A stretch of 64,000 bases of DNA from Laburnicola sp. R22_1 (Eukaryota; Ascomycota; Dothideomycetes; Pleosporales; Didymosphaeriaceae): contig JACONQ010000019.1 in NCBI GenBank assembly GCA_014281115.1, positions 186,001 through 250,000 of the forward strand. Direction: 5' to 3'. Shown here piece after piece: positions 11,971 through 23,269 of the stretch. A model generated the notes under the pieces. The model was given only the letters and a program-made list of their open reading frames with translations, did not search any database and was not told where the DNA came from. Numbering within the stretch: position 1 is the first letter of the stretch; every line of letters begins with the position of its first letter. Both the position numbers and the translations under genes were made by a program.

Positions 11971-13091
11971 GATATGCCTGTTGCTTCAAAAGACTTAAGT
12001 ATTGTCTCCTCCTTAAAAGAGCTTGTCTAGGCCTCCTAGAATAGAGGGAAGAAGTCCCCTTTCTTAATAGGGAGGAGTCCCTGGCTCTGGTGGAGGTGAT
12101 CTGATAGCTCCTTTGAGTACGCAGTTGATAGAGGCTTAAATAGAACCACATCAAGTGGCTGAAGCGTGTGGGTTGAATGAGGGGGGAAGATGGCTAGGAG
12201 TATCCTGTTACGGTCGCAATAGTCGATAAAATCCATAGTAACGTGAGATCTATGGCTATTAAGGATGAGTAACTGGTAAGACCGTCGAGCTTTTGCCTTG
12301 GTGTAGCGATTAAACACCTGTTCAAGCCAGGCAAGGCCGATATTGTTGTTTGTCCAGCCTGAAGGCGATGAGGAAATGTGTACTGAGTGCTCTCCTGCCT
12401 TAATATCCTCTACCTAGCTTAATTGTATAGCCTTGTTGGTAGCCTAATAGATGAGGCTTAGCGGCAAGGCTGATCTATCAGCGCAAACACACGCTAGGAG
12501 GGTAATCCATTCACGAGAGCTATCTTGGAGAGATGCTATAACCTCCTTATTCTCCCACATTCGTCTGCTGAACACTCGTTTTGATCGGCTAGTGATACTA
12601 ATTAAGAAGCCTTTTTCATCCATATTATACGTGTGACGAGGCTCGATGTCATATTCCTTGATTTTGGCACCTAGGAGATCAAAATACAGGCTGTATTTAT
12701 CCCCTGAGTCGGCTTGGTGGCGATTGCTGTCCATACCAGCTGCCTATCGAGAGATTAGATGGATGTTGTGTCGGTTGATGAAGCGAGTAACCCAGCTCTC
12801 GCTCACTGGCTCCTTGGCTATTGTTAACGCGAAATTTCGTATTATCTCTCTTGTGGGTGGCAAGTGACGCGCTGTAAGCCCTTCAATGTATTGTATAAGC
12901 TCCTGCTCTTGTTGGGGACTGAGTTTCCGTCGGTTAAACCCCGCAGTTGCACGCGTCGTTTGAATCGCTTGGTGCCTTCGCGACAGCGTACTTCGATCAA
13001 CGCCATGCTTGCTAGCGATCTTAGTATAAGAGAAAGATTCTTCTAACCTTAGCGATTCTATTTCTTTAATTGCAGCCTCAATTGAGCTCAT
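11957..13091 (-). pseudogene. N-terminal part of pogo element 2 transposase
   Basis: Starts at the ATG at 13091. It shows the helix-turn-helix (YTKIASKHGVDRSTLSRRH), the second DNA-binding region, and the DDE motifs YNMDEKGF, LLILNSHRSH and LQPLDV. The second catalytic Asp (LILDGH in element 1) is Asn here, a G-to-A change. There are at least five TAG stops, some at positions where relatives have Trp or Gln. It ends at PFNP inside the LINE target duplication and continues at 5932. Confidence 0.85.
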
Positions 13092-13132
13092 ATTGGTGGC
13101 GTTATGGCGTGTTGAAATTTGGGGTGGTTTGC

Positions 13133-13180
13133 GTTCAGCGGGGCGTTGACTGAATCCGGGCGTTGAGTGCACGGACACAG
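13133..13180 (-). repeat. Right 48-bp terminal inverted repeat of pogo element 2
   Basis: Exact reverse complement of 5026-5073, followed by TA at 13181-13182. Confidence 0.92.
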
Positions 13181-13182
13181 TA

Positions 13183-13672
13183 ATGCGAGAGGCTGGCGTG
13201 ATTTGTCCCCCTAATTTCGACCTATCAAACTCAACCTCACACAACTCCTCACCAACACAGGCTAAATTTTTTTTGGTAAGTGCTAGAAGAGGCTTCAAAG
13301 CATATAGAATCTTATCTGTTGTTTTAACGTGGTGTAACAGGTATTGGGTACGCGAGTATAGGCATTCCGCCTGCTTATAACCACTAACAATGAACTTGTA
13401 AGGACGCCTCTTCAGGGAGACAAATCTAACTAGGACGCCTGTCCCAGGACACAAATACGGGGACGCCTGTCCAGGGCGACAAATCTGACTAGGACGCATG
13501 TCCGGGGCGACAAAGACTGGGACGTCTGTCTGGGGCAATAAATCTGACTGGGACGATTCTCCCAGGACACAAATACGGGGACGCCTGTCCAGGGCGACAA
13601 ATCTGACTAGGACGCCTCTCCCAGGACACAAATACGGGGACGCCTGTCCAGGGCGACAAATCTAACTAGGAC
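13183..13672. repeat. Unknown coding-like stretch followed by a GC-rich minisatellite
   Basis: 13183-13390 is an open frame on the minus strand with a coding look (for example CVGEELCEVEFDRSK) but no recognisable family. From about 13400 to 13672 there are imperfect tandem units of about 30 nt built around GGACGCCTGTCCAGGGCGAC followed by AAATCTGACTA. Further units lie at 13812-13893 between the two LTRs, so the array predates the LTR insertions. Confidence 0.65.
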
Positions 13673-13811
13673 TGTTAAGTGAGTAATTGTTCGATTTGTT
13701 AATTGTTCGATAAATTAACTAGATGTGTAGGCTGGTGCGACACTATACATATATACACATAGGCCCGACCTCTGTTACGCGTTAGCGTCTTAGCCACTGT
13801 GATGTTTAACA
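13673..13811 (-). mobile_element. Solo LTR, inverted copy
   Basis: 139 bp, starts TGTTAAGTGAG and ends TGATGTTTAACA; the near-complete reverse complement of the LTR at 13894-14028. Flanks AGGAC (left) and GGGAC (right) resemble a 5-bp target duplication with one mismatch. It sits inside the minisatellite with no internal region attached, so it is best read as a solo LTR on the minus strand. Confidence 0.65.
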
Positions 13812-13893
13812 GGGACGTCTGTCCAGGGCGACAAATTTAACTAGGACGCATGTCCAGGGTGACAAAGACTAGGACGTCTGTCTGGGGCAATAA

Positions 13894-14028
13894 TGTTAAA
13901 CATCACAGTGGCTGAGACGCTGACGCGTAACAGAGGTTGGGCCTATGTGTATATATGTATGGTGTCGCACCAGCCTACACATCTAGTTAATTAATTAGAC
14001 AATCAACAAATCGAATAATTACTCAACA
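13894..14028 (+). mobile_element. Copia-type LTR with adjacent primer-binding site
   Basis: 135 bp, TGTTAAACATCAC to ATTACTCAACA, with TG...CA ends. It is followed at once by GGTTATGAGCCCGGG, which closely resembles the Drosophila copia primer-binding site for an internally cleaved initiator tRNA-Met. No copia gag or pol and no second direct LTR follow, so this is the left end of a truncated element. Confidence 0.65.
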
Positions 14029-14043
14029 GGTTATGAGCCCGGG
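14029..14043 (+). other. Putative primer-binding site (half initiator tRNA-Met type)
   Basis: GGTTATGAGCCCGGG directly after the LTR end CA. It is complementary to the anticodon-stem region of initiator tRNA-Met (GGGCUCAUAACCC), as in copia-class elements. Confidence 0.55.
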
Positions 14044-14525
14044 TTCTGCGTTTAAGCGAGATTGAGAACAATACACACGTCTACAGCTAAGCTTCCACAA
14101 CAAGAAAATAGCTCTTTATAACAACCTCTAACCGACTTCCTAGTAATACCAAATTTGAAAAGACCTGCAAAAGAGAAAAAACAGATGAACTTCCCTAAAG
14201 CTGGGGACTAAGAACTTGAAACCTAGCTTACTCACTTGCGTCACAGGCCACATTAATATTCTAGAGTCGGCCCTTTATAAATCTGGGGCAGCCGAGAAAC
14301 CAATTGGATCGCCACGGCTGCGATAGTGCACGTTAGAGGAACGACATCAAGAGAAATAAATCACAAAAATATCGAGATTTGGCCAAGAAGCCAATTGGGA
14401 CGCCACAGCTCCGAAAGTGCATAACTAAGGAATGACACTGACCAGAGTAAATTGCTGTTAACAACTGGCCACGCAAGCTCCGAAGTATTTCATTAGAATA
14501 AGATGCAGCAGGTAATAGAATAAAA
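14044..14525. other. No recognisable gene
   Basis: Probably the leader of the truncated LTR element followed by ordinary sequence. Two short similar segments occur (GAAACCAATTGGATCGCCACGG near 14298 and GAAGCCAATTGGGACGCCACAG near 14387), a weak tandem duplication of about 90 bp. No open frame of interest. Confidence 0.4.
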
Positions 14526-14963
14526 ATGTCAGCTCTAACTACTGGATCCTTAGTTGACCTTCTTCAACTATTAACTATCCCTCCAAAGAAAACACCACGA
14601 CGAAAGCGGGAAGCCTTTCACCGCTAGACAAAAGAGGAACTAAACCTCATCTCGTATCTTTGGCTGCATCGCGGCTAGAGCTGGGGCCAGATCCAAAGAA
14701 CCTTCTTCTTGTCAATGTCAGCTGCCGCAGTCAGGTTGTCCTACGCGAACATACCACCTGAAGAACGCATATATCGTGCGTCGGCGGCATCGTCCCTGAC
14801 CGTCAACCCTGCAGTCATCGCCAACCTAAGGAGCGGCACCGGCCACAGAACTCCTATATCAACCTCCCCTAAACGAAAAAGCAAACAACCTCGCACTCGC
14901 CACTTCCAGAACCACTCAGAGAAAAAACTACACTCAACCGGTGGTCCCGACTACGCCGAGTAA
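14526..14963 (+). pseudogene. Myb/SANT-like DNA-binding protein, broken
   Basis: A frame of about 145 codons from the ATG at 14526 to the TAA at 14961-14963, with two internal TAG codons. The middle reads as a SANT/Myb-like domain: a TKEELNLISYLWLHRG segment, SWGQIQRTFF, then SMSAAAVRLSYANIP, giving the usual spacing of aromatic residues. The first TAG is where the domain normally has its first Trp and the second is at a probable Gln before SWGQI; both fit RIP. The tail is basic and Ser/Pro-rich. A small Myb-like protein of this size is common in these fungi (from memory). Confidence 0.55.
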
Positions 14964-15730
14964 CGAAGGCAGGTGGACAACCTCAGCCACTACCAAGCGC
15001 TACAACCTTCGACCAAAACGGCCCAAGAGCTTCACAGAGAAATAGGTTAGGGATGTATATAGGTAGATATAAACATTACAGGGCTTCGGTATACGTATGG
15101 GGTGAATGTTGGATGCTACTATCCACGATTTTGGCTTTCTTACTAGGGATGATGCGACTGTAGTATGTGGAGGGGATGGAATGGAACTGGTGTGTTTATT
15201 GAGGATGGATGGATGGATGGATAAGTGGGAGGGAGGTATGTAGGTGGTTTTTATGCGTGGTTTAGTTGTTGGTGTTTATAAGACGCGGCGTTGGAAATGG
15301 GGGGAATGGGTTGGTGCTGATGTTTGGCGAGGTTTATAAGGCATGCAGATGTTCTTAGGTAATTTTCCTCGTGTTTTTTATGCTTGGAAGGGGATGTTTT
15401 GATATGGGGTTTTTTTTTTGGAGAGAATGGGAGGGAGTTGGGGTCCATTCAAGCGTAAAAAACATAAGAGGGTAAGCCATTTTACGATTAGATGTTGCAC
15501 AAGCCACCTGTTAGGAGGGTGTAATGTATTTATACGTACTATGAATGATGACGGATCTAGCTAGCTAGCTAACGGGGGGATATATGTGGTGCCAAGCCCT
15601 GACAAAGTGACACCACCGGAAACCCTAGATTTCATGTTCCAAGGATTCATTCATACAAGCCCTCCAGCGACCAAGAAGAAAACCAGACCCCACGAACCTG
15701 CTTCCTTATAGGTGCTCTTCAATCCGTACA
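14964..15730. other. Intergenic with simple repeats
   Basis: Holds a short GGAT tandem (about 15204-15223) and purine-rich, low-complexity sequence. Most of it is probably the 3' flank of the chitinase gene that ends at 15731. No gene seen. Confidence 0.5.
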
Positions 15731-18700
15731 TTACACCCCATTGTTGGGTGGGTCGTATTCTTCGGCATACTTGTACGGCGGCGGATTGCCCGCATAGTAG
15801 GGGTCTACTCCCAAAAGCACAAACCCAGGATCCAATGGTGCGATGGCGCTGGGCCAACATCCATTCTCCCACAGACCGTCATCTTTCTTGTTCACCGGTA
15901 CAGGCTGGTATTTGGCAATTGAGAACCTCGGTAGATACGAGACGGTTGCCGAAAAGTAAGTGTGGGTAATCGTCTTGGTTATGTCGTTGCCCTTGCCGGT
16001 GGTTATGGTATCTGTCATGTCCTGCTTCGCAAGGTCCCTGCTCATGTTGTCTTTGAATGCCTTCTCGTCAAATTTCTCAATAGAAGGCCTGAAACATACA
16101 TTTTTCCACATGTCGCCTGCGCCTCTGTTTTCTCCGGCAGGCACCCAACGCACGAGCTGGCCCGTTGGATCTTTGCCGCCTTGTACCAGAATTGGATCGG
16201 TAGGGCCTTTGAGGAAGTACCTGGATTGGGCGTGTTAGAGGCGGTGCCTTTCAATCCAAAACAAGGACTTACGCAGGAGGGTATTCGTCCCTGTCACACT
16301 GCTGTTCCTTACGATGATCTTTATCCAGCCAGCTGGGGTCATGCTCGGCCTTCCAGGTACTAGTCGCAACCCCATCGACTGAATTAAGCGCATAAATATC
16401 AGCATGGGCTTTCTATAAGGGGATGAAGATACGTACGTCTATAGGAAGTGGTTGCAGCCGCCGGATGACATGTTTGCGTTTCCCAACTGGGATTTCGAGA
16501 TATGGCCGATCTGTAATGGTAGCATGCCTGGGACCATTTATTGATACAGGTCTTAGTTACTAGGATGGGTTGGGGATTGACATGCGTGAGTGAAGCTACA
16601 AAGTGGTTCCGTTCGTTAGTGACGCTTTTTGTAAAGTGATCCAGCGGACTTACTGATCACCCACTGTGTCAGATGGGTGTGCTCATTCTTGCATTCGGCC
16701 TTCTGCCATACGTTCCTTGCGGCACCAATGACTTTCGATGCGCCTCTGGCACCGATTTTACATTTCTTCGTCGTTTTCTTGGGAGGCGTGGGCTTAGATG
16801 TAGAAGGGTTGCTTCGATCACTTTCGTGAGGGTTACCGTTGTCTCCTTTCTTACCACCACCTCGCGGGAGCTTCTTCGGCTCCTTGAAACTCGTAATGCC
16901 ATCAGCCACAGTGCTGAGTATGCCAAAGATCTTCTTGATGTCGTCTGGGACCAGATCTGTGCCTCCACATGGCGCCAGCCACCATGAAAACGCACCCTCG
17001 GGGTCTTCTTCTTCAGGATAGAGATACGCAGCCATTTGAGCAGCGGTAGCGGCCATGTCTATATCTCAAAGTTAGCGAAAGGGATTTATTTAGGGCTGAT
17101 AAAGCCCTAACAACATGTGGACGGGAACTTACCCAAGCCGGCATCGAGAGCCCTGCCTACGACGGGAACGAACTGAGCGCCAGCATCGAGTACAAACTTC
17201 AACGAGGACATGAGAATGTAACAACTGATCTACGTGCTCACTCATTAGTTGCTGGTTTTGGAAAACTCAAGTGACGCTGGTACTTACCTGCGCAATCATG
17301 GGCATTGCTTCAAGCACAGTGTCAGCGACCTCGTTCAAGACCCAGTTATTACACAGGCATTCCCCGGGAAGGACAAAGCCACCCGGTACTCTTTCCCAAG
17401 GTATGCTTCCGTCTTTGTTCTGTGTATGGCTTATGCAGCCATAATTAGTCGTTCTACCTTCTGCTTTGCCCTCCTCGATCTTGCTACGTAGTAGAAACGA
17501 ATGATCAGCCTCGGATACTTCAAGGGTGTAGTTGGAGACGACTCACTCGCTGCAATATTTTTTGCAGTCTTCCTTGCTATGGTCATATTCTGAGTTACCC
17601 CTCCAAAGTAGGCAATAACCTGCAGTATTCTTGTCCCTTGTAGGCTGGGCCTCCAACTCAGCATCAGATGGCACATTAGGATTGTTATCCTCGTCGACTT
17701 CCTCATCGATGACCGGTGGAATACAAGTATCATCTGGGCAATAACCGTACTTGCAAGCAAACTTACAAAGTCGGTTGATGTCGACGTCGGAGGGAAGCCA
17801 GGCCTCAATCTCGCCCTTGAACTTGACCTCGGGAAGATCTTGTAGATCGTCTTCATCAGTGCAGGTACATAGTGTTTCCGGGCAGAATCCATATCTACAG
17901 GCGAACGCGCAGAGACTTGAGGTATTGATGGTGTCATCTTCCCCAGAGACACATCCTTTACCAGATTTCGGTCGGTCGGGAATGTGACTCTTGTCTTCAT
18001 TGGAGAAGGCTTGAAGATCGACGGCCCAGTCGATTGTACCTGCGAAATTGTAGTTCTGCCACATGATTCGCCGAGACTGCTTGGTGCTTTCGTCCATAAA
18101 AGATATGTAGTCGCCTGATCATTCATTCATTAGCTGATACCTCAGAAAAACGCCAGTGCATCGGTCTTCGACAGTAGAGATACGCACCGTTATAGATCAT
18201 AACATCCGAATTCGAATTTGGATCGTAGAAGCTCCGAACTCCTTTGCGCATGACTAACTCGTTGATCTCTGCCTGCGCAAGGTAACCGCTTGTATTCGTA
18301 CAACGTCCAGGAGTTGCATCCGATTGCGTCCGGGATCCAGTAAACTCGCACATCGCACTCCAGCAGCCATCCTTGGCCATGCGGAATGATCTTCCGTAAC
18401 TGGACTCTCCAACGAAGATCTTGTTGTTTGGCACACCAGCTTTCGTGACTATTCGACCAGTTCAGTGCCAGGATGAGAGTAGGTAGATAGAGGACTTACT
18501 CATCGCAAGAGCATTGGTGGTCTCTGTAAGATTGACTGTTTCATGCTAGTCAGCGCCCAAATCTGAAGCTACCCGTCACCAAGATTGACTCACCGTGACT
18601 TCTGAGGCATTTTCCGGAGTCACACTCGTCGAAAGAGTTGGGGTTGCCATAATCCCACTCTACGAATACCACATTAGTAAGTTCATAATACCACGATGTT

Positions 18701-21450
18701 GTTTATCGCCGGAGATGTTCGGAAACTCACGTCCATGAAGGTCATAGCTATTCGTGGGGTCGAGTTAGTAGCCAGTACCAATGTGTTCAAGGGTGAAGAT
18801 AACGTACGTCATGTACACAATGTAGTCAATCACCTTGGCTATTCTGTCGATAGGAAAAGCCTTAAGATACCAATAGGACGCAGGAGCAGCAATGGATACC
18901 GATTTCGTTCCCATTTGCTTCTTGAGCACGGTGAGAAATTTGAGATAATCAAGGCCGTCTGACTTTTGGCCGAGAACCTCGCCATCTGCTTCTATATCTG
19001 GAGCCTGCTCTGGTCAGTGCTGGTGAGACACGCTGACATTCACAAAACTTACGCCCGGGTATTCCCAATCAATGTCGATTCCATCGATGCCTTCATCTCT
19101 GGCGAACTGTGCAAGGTTAGCGGCAAATGTATCGCGGTTGTTGATGATAGCTTGACGCAAGATGGTCGCGCCGGGGTTCTCCGTTGAATAAGCCCAGCCA
19201 CCGAAAGATACGATACGTTTGACATTTGTCAGGTTTTTGAAGGCAGGCCATTGTTTATGCTTGTCCTTCAAAATGACTTTGAACGATTTGGAGTCAATTT
19301 CGGCAAAGCCCCAGTGGATGTGCGTGTAGTTGCCCGTGTTGGCTCTCTCGGCTTTTAGCCAGAGACAGTCGCGCTCCATGTTCCAGGACTCATAATAGCC
19401 TATTCGTTCGAACTTGGCGGGCGGATCCTGCGTAGGAGCTTGTTAGAGCATATAAGACGACGAACTGTTCTTGTGGAAACATACCGAATTCGATTTGATC
19501 TTGTTCTCGCAATTCGAGACGCAAGTGTTTTGAAAGCCTTTTTTTGTGGCCCCAGGTCCTGCACCTTCGGGAGAATGTATGGCGCAATGACCAGGGAAGA
19601 CTCCGCAGAAACCCCAGTTACTACAGCATGCTTTGAGCGGACATGGATTGAGATCTGCCAAAGACATGTCGTGGTCTTTTAGAGGTGGCGTGTTTGGCAC
19701 CAACGGCCCACATTCGGTCTGGTATTATGTCAGTCGTTGGACTTCTCAGAAAATGGTCATATGAAAGCAGTGAGTCAGCAAGTTGGTCGACTGCCGCCCA
19801 AGTAATCAGGTTGACTTTGTGTTCTGTGCGTCAGGAAGATACCTTAGGTAAGACAGAGCACTTGGTCGTCTTGCCCACTTGAGGTCAGATGAAGCTTGCG
19901 CATAGCAAAAGCTTGCAAAAAGTAGCTTTGATTATCTTGAATGCTTGATAAAGATCATTTGGGTGAACTTACACCTTGTTGAGGTGGGGGCATCGGTGCA
20001 TATCCCTCTGACACGCATAGATTGTACCCCAATAACATGTCGTCACAGACAGTCCATGCCCAAGTCTTGCCCTTGTTCCATTTTTCGATATCTTTCACTG
20101 TGACTCCGTATCTAGTAGCCAGAGTAGAACATGTATCTTCGTGCTGGATAAGATGAGTTGCGCAGACTCCATCAGCGTCGGGCTTCGGCGATACAACACC
20201 GGTCGAAGGTAAATCGCCAGCCGAGCAGCAAACAAAGGGTGTCGATTCCAGCGACGAACAAAGGTTCCTCTTGGGGTTATATTTGACAAAGTTTGAGTTA
20301 GTGATGCCGCATTTCTTGACAAGCGAAGGACACGTGTCGCCTTCCGAGACGGTTAAATAGCTGCAAGTCGCACGCTTGTTGAGATCGATGTTATGCCGTT
20401 TCAACGACGAGTGCAGGCTGTGTGCATGCGTCGAGCTGTGCAAACCACGCCTGTGATGCGCAGTCCTGTTGCCGCTGGGGGTGATCTGAAACACAGTAGC
20501 GCCGGGCAGTGCACCTGCTGAGGTAAAACCTTCTCGAACAAAGCAATTGCCTTTGCTCCACTCCTTCAAGGTGTTTTGAACAGACGCGAGATTGCGCCCA
20601 CTCTCAATGGTTATACCAAAGACATGGTCGGGGTCGGTACCGTTGCTGTAGCAGAACTCGGCAACGTGAGACGATGATGATGATCGTTCGGCCATCTGTT
20701 CGTTGAGATCTCGGAGCGACGACTGTACAGTGCCTTTTCCAAGCTGACTCCCAATGTATACGCCGGTCACGGTCTCGTTGTAGTATGCGAACACGAAGTG
20801 TTCGTCGCAGTTGTCCTCTGCACCGAAGAATTCTTGGATACCACGCAACAGTGCTGCAGCCAGTTCACTGTTCCCACTCACTTCACTGCTCCCGTTCTCT
20901 TTCCGACTACTCTTTGAGAATGATTGCACCTTCTCTTCTGTTGCAGCACCAGACGAAAGACAGGCAGGTTCAGATCTCAATCGAGCAGCAGCGAGAGCAA
21001 TCTCCTTCTTCGGGTTTTCTACCACGCTGTCACTTTTGGGCGGAAGGTCGGCATCATCACCCAGTGTACAACCGCGAATGAGAGTGGTGGTCTGGGGATC
21101 ACTCAGGGACTGAGAGATGGGCAGTTGCAATAACCTAGGATACAAGAAGTCGTCAGAAACTCGTCAAGTGAAAGCCAGGGCTTGAGCTTGTCTTACATGG
21201 GCTTGGAGCATCGACGAAGACGCTCCACCGAGAAATAGGTAATCCAGCTATGGATATTCGTATAGTCCGTACACGGCAACGGACAATCATGCTGGTCTGG
21301 ATAGTACGTGTCGATGTCCCCTATTGGTGAGGGGTCTTCGTCTGATACAGGGTCGATGGCTTGAGTGCCACTGAAGTTAATAGCTGCATGAGCGAACCTG
21401 CCCCCAAGAACGATTGAGAACAGCACCACCGGCTTCATCGTAGCCCTCAT
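15731..21450 (-). CDS. Secreted LysM-CBM18-GH18 chitinase with C-terminal NucA/NucB-like domain
   Basis: Sixteen-exon model from splice signals, exons (minus strand): 21450-21197, 21134-19973, 19718-19485, 19427-19053, 19004-18808, 18747-18731, 18659-18594, 18535-18500, 18448-18188, 18114-17547, 17483-17288, 17229-17133, 17058-16654, 16595-16437, 16378-16273, 16220-15731. Sum 4623 nt, about 1540 residues, no internal stop. Signal peptide near KPVVLFSIVLGG; unknown N-domain; LysM about 342-389 and 410-459; hevein-type CBM18 about 497-516 (CCSNWGFCG); GH18 from about 551 with DGIDIDWEYP (catalytic Glu about 672) and MTYDLHGQWDYG; Cys-rich repeats (CAFACRYGFCP, CKFACKYGYCP) about 925-1010; a Gly/Ala-rich hydrophobic patch; then CDRDEYPPA and GAGDMWKNVCF, hallmarks of NucA/NucB nucleases, about 1370-1420. 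GH18 with LysM is the plan of killer-toxin-like subgroup C chitinases. The 254-nt intron 19972-19719 may hide a small exon; the start could be 21501 or 21438. Confidence 0.85.
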
Positions 21451-21890
21451 CTTCACTTCAGAAGGCGAGAATGAATGATCGTTTCGAGAAGGATAGTCCA
21501 CGAGACCCCGATATCTCTGTTCTCATACATAAAAGCCGTCGGGCTACATTCCAATACCCTCTACGAATACATAACTTCGTACCAACGCACATTGGGCATC
21601 GCTCATCTGCCTAATGTTGGCTTCAGGGGTTCAACCACCCAAACGGTACAGAGTGGACCGGCGATGAGATTATCTCCAGCGTCTAGGTTGTCTGTATCTG
21701 GCCACAAAGGCTGACGATGGCATCAAGCGTTTGGAACCGCAGTAACTACCTAGGTAGCGGCGGATGGCGACCATCAGATTTTCCCTGTCAGATTACCAGC
21801 GCGCTGGTATACATGCACAATTTCATCTGCTATCACGTATGAGCCTTGCACTATGACATCTAGACTTAGTCAACTTATTCGCCCGAAGCT
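21451..21890. other. 5' flank of the chitinase gene
   Basis: Probable promoter and 5' UTR on the minus strand. GC-balanced until about 21890, where it drops abruptly into AT-rich RIP-type sequence. I cannot assign a specific promoter element. Confidence 0.4.
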
Positions 21891-22747
21891 TACCTTTACC
21901 TATGTACTTACAGTACTAGTAACTATAGTGTTTTTAAATAATTACATATTTTAGCTTATTTACTACCTAAAATTTTAGCTACTTTAAATACTTTTTTAAT
22001 ATTAAAATAGGTAATAATACTTTTAAAGTTTATAATTACTATATTACTCTTTTTATTTACTAAGTAGAAGACTTTACTTTTTTTATATTATTTAAAATAA
22101 AAGCCTTTATTATTTTACCCCTAGATAGATTAATTTAATATACTATAATTACTATTTTTTTAGTAAATTATAATTATTTTAGCTAACTTTTTTAAAATAA
22201 AGTTTACAAAAAGTATAACACCTAAGTTAAAACTAACTTTTTACTTTATTTTATTTAGCTATTTTATTATATTAAATTTTATCTTTTAGATTTATTTTAC
22301 TACTATTTAAAACTATACTACTTTACTAACTTTTTATTATTATTAAATACTTTATATATATATATATATATAAACTATTTATTTTATTAATTTTAAAAAT
22401 AATAATACTTATAGTATATTAAATTAATTTATCTAGAGGTAGAATAATAAAGGCTTCTATCTTAAATAATATAATAAAAATAGTAAAGCCTTTTATTAGA
22501 ATGGTTTTTTTGTAACTAAGAGGTTTCTAATAAAAGATTATAAATAATAGTAGTTATTCCTTCTACTATTATAGACACAAAAAAGCGTTTTAAGGGGTTA
22601 ATAAAAAGAAGTTAGCGCGTTAGCCTAAGCTCGCTAAGCGTTTATTAGTATATAAAAGGAGTATAAAAAATAGTTAAAAAAAGCAATAATACTTATTATA
22701 AAAACTTTACTATAAAATTAAAAAGTATTTTTTTAATAAAAACAATA
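21891..22747. repeat. AT-rich RIP-type block, left flank of copia-2
   Basis: Very AT-rich, no open frames. It contains an inverted pair (about 22077-22150 and 22405-22490) built on AAAGCCTTTATTATTTTACC, also found near 44880. At 22503-22645 lies one copy of a repeat family starting TTTTTTTGTAACTAAGAGG, with further copies in the 44-48 kb block. These are decayed transposons or MITE-like elements. Confidence 0.7.
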
Positions 22748-22963
22748 TGTCTGCACTCTCTTGTCTTCCAAGTCTACGAGAACTGTTGTTAGATAGAACA
22801 AGCGCGTTGAGGTCGGATCTGCATAATCGTGCAGGGACCACCGTGCTTGGCGCACAAGGCGCGACATTAGAGCCAGCCGAACATAGGGGTGACACAACAC
22901 AGAATACAGACACTAGATACTAAAGACAGAGACTAGTTTTTCCTTGCTACCTGTAAACTAACA
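22748..22963 (+). repeat. 5' LTR of copia-2
   Basis: TGTCTGCACTCTC to the end CTAACA; matches 34540-34755 apart from scattered transitions. Confidence 0.9.
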
Positions 22964-23269
22964 CTAATCAGTAGTTACCCTTATAGTTGATGCTATGAGA
23001 TAACTACAGACAGCAAGGCGAACCAGAAGAGACATGACGAGGGGTATAGCGATACCCTCAACTGTGTGCTAACGAGACCCTAAGCGTTTACCTAGGTCTC
23101 CGCGTCCATTACGCCTTCGCTGGAACTCGCGCGTTGTAGCCTACTACTAAGCAACGAGGACTCTAAGCGTTTACCTAAGTCCCTGTCTATTACGCTCTAT
23201 AGTACCCGCCGCTGACAGTACTATCAACCTGCGTCCCACGCTTTCGAAGAGACGCCCCACGAAATCACG

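Larger units (their letters stand above)
5026..13180 (-). mobile_element. Pogo-type DNA transposon, element 2, split by a LINE
   Basis: Bounded by a perfect 48-bp terminal inverted repeat (5026-5073 and 13133-13180, starting CTGTGTCCGTGCACTCAACG) with TA on each outer side (5024-5025 and 13181-13182). Without the LINE at 5933-11956 and one copy of its target duplication the element would be about 2.1 kb, similar to element 1. The transposase N-terminal part lies at 13091-11957 and its C-terminal part at 5932-5178, both on the minus strand. The motif TCAACGCCC occurs twice in each terminus, 17 bp apart. Confidence 0.9.

Noticed and set aside
13673..14028. Reading the near-palindrome as one foldback DNA transposon
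   Set aside because: Each arm has TG...CA ends like an LTR, the right arm is followed by a copia-type primer-binding site, and minisatellite units continue between the arms.
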